Assembly: GCA_014802345.1 (NCBI GenBank)
Contig: JAAVCM010000013.1
Coordinates: forward strand, 38,240-71,821
Origin: Bacteroides sp.
GTDB lineage: Bacteria; Bacteroidota; Bacteroidia; Bacteroidales; Muribaculaceae
DNA length: 33,582 nucleotides
Reading direction: 5' to 3'
Under the pieces are notes generated by a model that was given only the letters and a program-made list of their open reading frames with translations, made no database searches and had not been told where the DNA came from. This document shows, one piece after another, positions 32,655 through 33,582 of this stretch (position 1 is the first letter of the stretch; each line of letters starts with the position of its first letter). Both the position numbers and the translations under genes were made by a program.

Positions 32655-33512
32655 TCAATCTTTCTCAACCGGGTTATAGAACAGCCGGCGGTGAGGAGTG
32701 GCAGGAGTACCGTCGGGCTTTACTGCAGCAGGAAGCTCTCCGCCGAGGAAACCTACGACATCAGTCCTGAAATCATGTAGCATCTTGTTGAAAGTCCTTC
32801 TGTCAGTAGGGATTAGTAAGGATCTGACCTTATAACCGAAATCCTTGTCACTTTTCCTTATCTGCATCGCCTCGAAAATATGCTCCTTATTGTAGTCCTC
32901 AACTTTCAGTATCAGTCCCGGAAGGCCGCCGAATTTCAGCGGACCATTGTCGATGGGAATATCCTCCGCATACCATGCGTTCCACGTCCGTCCTCGGAAC
33001 TCCGCAGTCGCTTTCTTGCATTTGTGTCCGCAGACTTCATCCGTCTCGTCGGTAAACCGCCAGTCAAATGCGGGAATTTCTTCATCATAGACATAGGGTT
33101 CACCGAAAATACTCTCGAAATGCCTTAACTTCCCTTCATCTATATTTTTAAGTGTCTCAGTGGTCGAGCCATTCCCGATTTTTTCATGCAGCTTGTTCCA
33201 CTTCTCCCGGGTAATTCCATCAGGATAATCGGCTTTAATTATTGAATCAAGCATATATGAGTTATAGTTACCATATCTACTCGCCTTACGGCCTATCTCA
33301 AGAATCTCATCATTTATCTCTGTCCTGTCAAAAAACGGATCATAGATGCAATGCTCATAGACACACTCCATAAAGCTCGTGTCTACTGTCTGACACTTGC
33401 CGAGACGTGCCGGGCGTGTATCAACCGCCCTACTATCATAAGAGGAAATTCGGGCGGAAACACTCCCGAACGCAGTAGCCACAAGCAGCAATGCAATGAA
33501 CATAGTCTTCAT
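32655..33512 (-). CDS. GLPGLI family protein 3
   Basis: 285 residues, signal peptide MKTMFIALLLVATAFGSVSA. The signature is FGGLPGLILKVEDY, with CGHKCKKATAEFRGRTWNAW before it and RLFYNPVEKD at the end. It is most like copy 2 through residue 230, but its last codons and the sequence beyond the stop match copy 1. It is the promoter-proximal gene of the tandem array; the array may continue beyond the window edge. Exported; function unknown. Confidence 0.9.
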   Translation of the reverse strand: MKTMFIALLLVATAFGSVSARISSYDSRAVDTRPARLGKCQTVDTSFMECVYEHCIYDPFFDRTEINDEILEIGRKASRYGNYNSYMLDSIIKADYPDGITREKWNKLHEKIGNGSTTETLKNIDEGKLRHFESIFGEPYVYDEEIPAFDWRFTDETDEVCGHKCKKATAEFRGRTWNAWYAEDIPIDNGPLKFGGLPGLILKVEDYNKEHIFEAMQIRKSDKDFGYKVRSLLIPTDRRTFNKMLHDFRTDVVGFLGGELPAAVKPDGTPATPHRRLFYNPVEKD

Positions 33513-33542
33513 AACCGTAATGATTTTTAATTTAAGGTAGCA

Positions 33543-33574
33543 CAAATATATGGATTAGTAATTAAAGTGACAAG
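33543..33574 (-). promoter_or_regulatory. Promoter of GLPGLI gene 3
   Basis: Minus strand CTTG (33571-33574), 20 nt, TATATTTG (33543-33550). The -33 element differs by one base from those of copies 1 and 2. Confidence 0.65.
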
Positions 33575-33582
33575 TTTAGTGA

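Overview
The window looks like chromosomal DNA of a gut Bacteroidales, and the gene content would fit Muribaculaceae. The signs are Bacteroidetes promoters (TTTG, about 20 nt, TAnnTTTG), three GLPGLI proteins beside a CarboxypepD_reg/TonB-type outer-membrane receptor, GH106/GH105/DUF4450 pectin enzymes, a BspA-type LRR protein with a T9SS-like C-terminus, and a GRP-type sugar porter. Species assignment is inference. Most genes are GC-rich. Two islands are AT-rich: the LRR gene and about 22360-23600.

Layout. 1-5773 (+) is the end of a pectin-degradation locus: a 5'-truncated DUF4450 protein, a GH106 alpha-L-rhamnosidase and a GH105 unsaturated-uronyl hydrolase. 5791-8493 holds a BspA-like LRR protein with a long structured leader, bracketed by two near-identical palindromic elements. 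8496-11664 (-) is a three-gene overlapping operon: GYF_2/CD225 membrane protein, DUF2752 protein, 7TM-HD (PgpH-like) phosphodiesterase. 11783-13496 (-) is dtd, a MazG-like pyrophosphohydrolase and deoC. ribB (+) follows and converges on a long minus-strand sugar operon (14463-20312): split transketolase, FGGY kinase, fucose/arabinose-isomerase-fold enzyme and GRP porter. This set fits the transketolase route of D-apiose catabolism, and apiose occurs in rhamnogalacturonan-II. 20507-22284 (+) encodes a secreted thioredoxin-fold protein and thiol peroxidase Tpx. 22360-23600 contains a strongly structured RNA behind a canonical promoter and a small YbjN-like protein. 23598-27315 has an outer-membrane phospholipase A (-), a DUF4369 lipoprotein (+) and a beta-helix lipoprotein (+). 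27414-33582 (-) is a TonB-type receptor preceded by three tandem GLPGLI genes, each with its own promoter and a palindromic element at its 3' end.

The most unusual feature is a family of at least six BIME/MITE-like elements whose ends are REP-like hairpins (core TAGGGACGCGCCGTGGCGCG). They sit against gene ends. In two independent comparisons (5791 versus 8229, and 30188 versus 32488) the interior is inverted while the surrounding sequence keeps its orientation. This suggests flipping or template switching inside the elements. The second main candidate is the structured RNA at about 22637-22881, which may share motifs with the leader of the LRR gene.

No tRNA, rRNA, CRISPR array, transposase or integrase gene was recognised.
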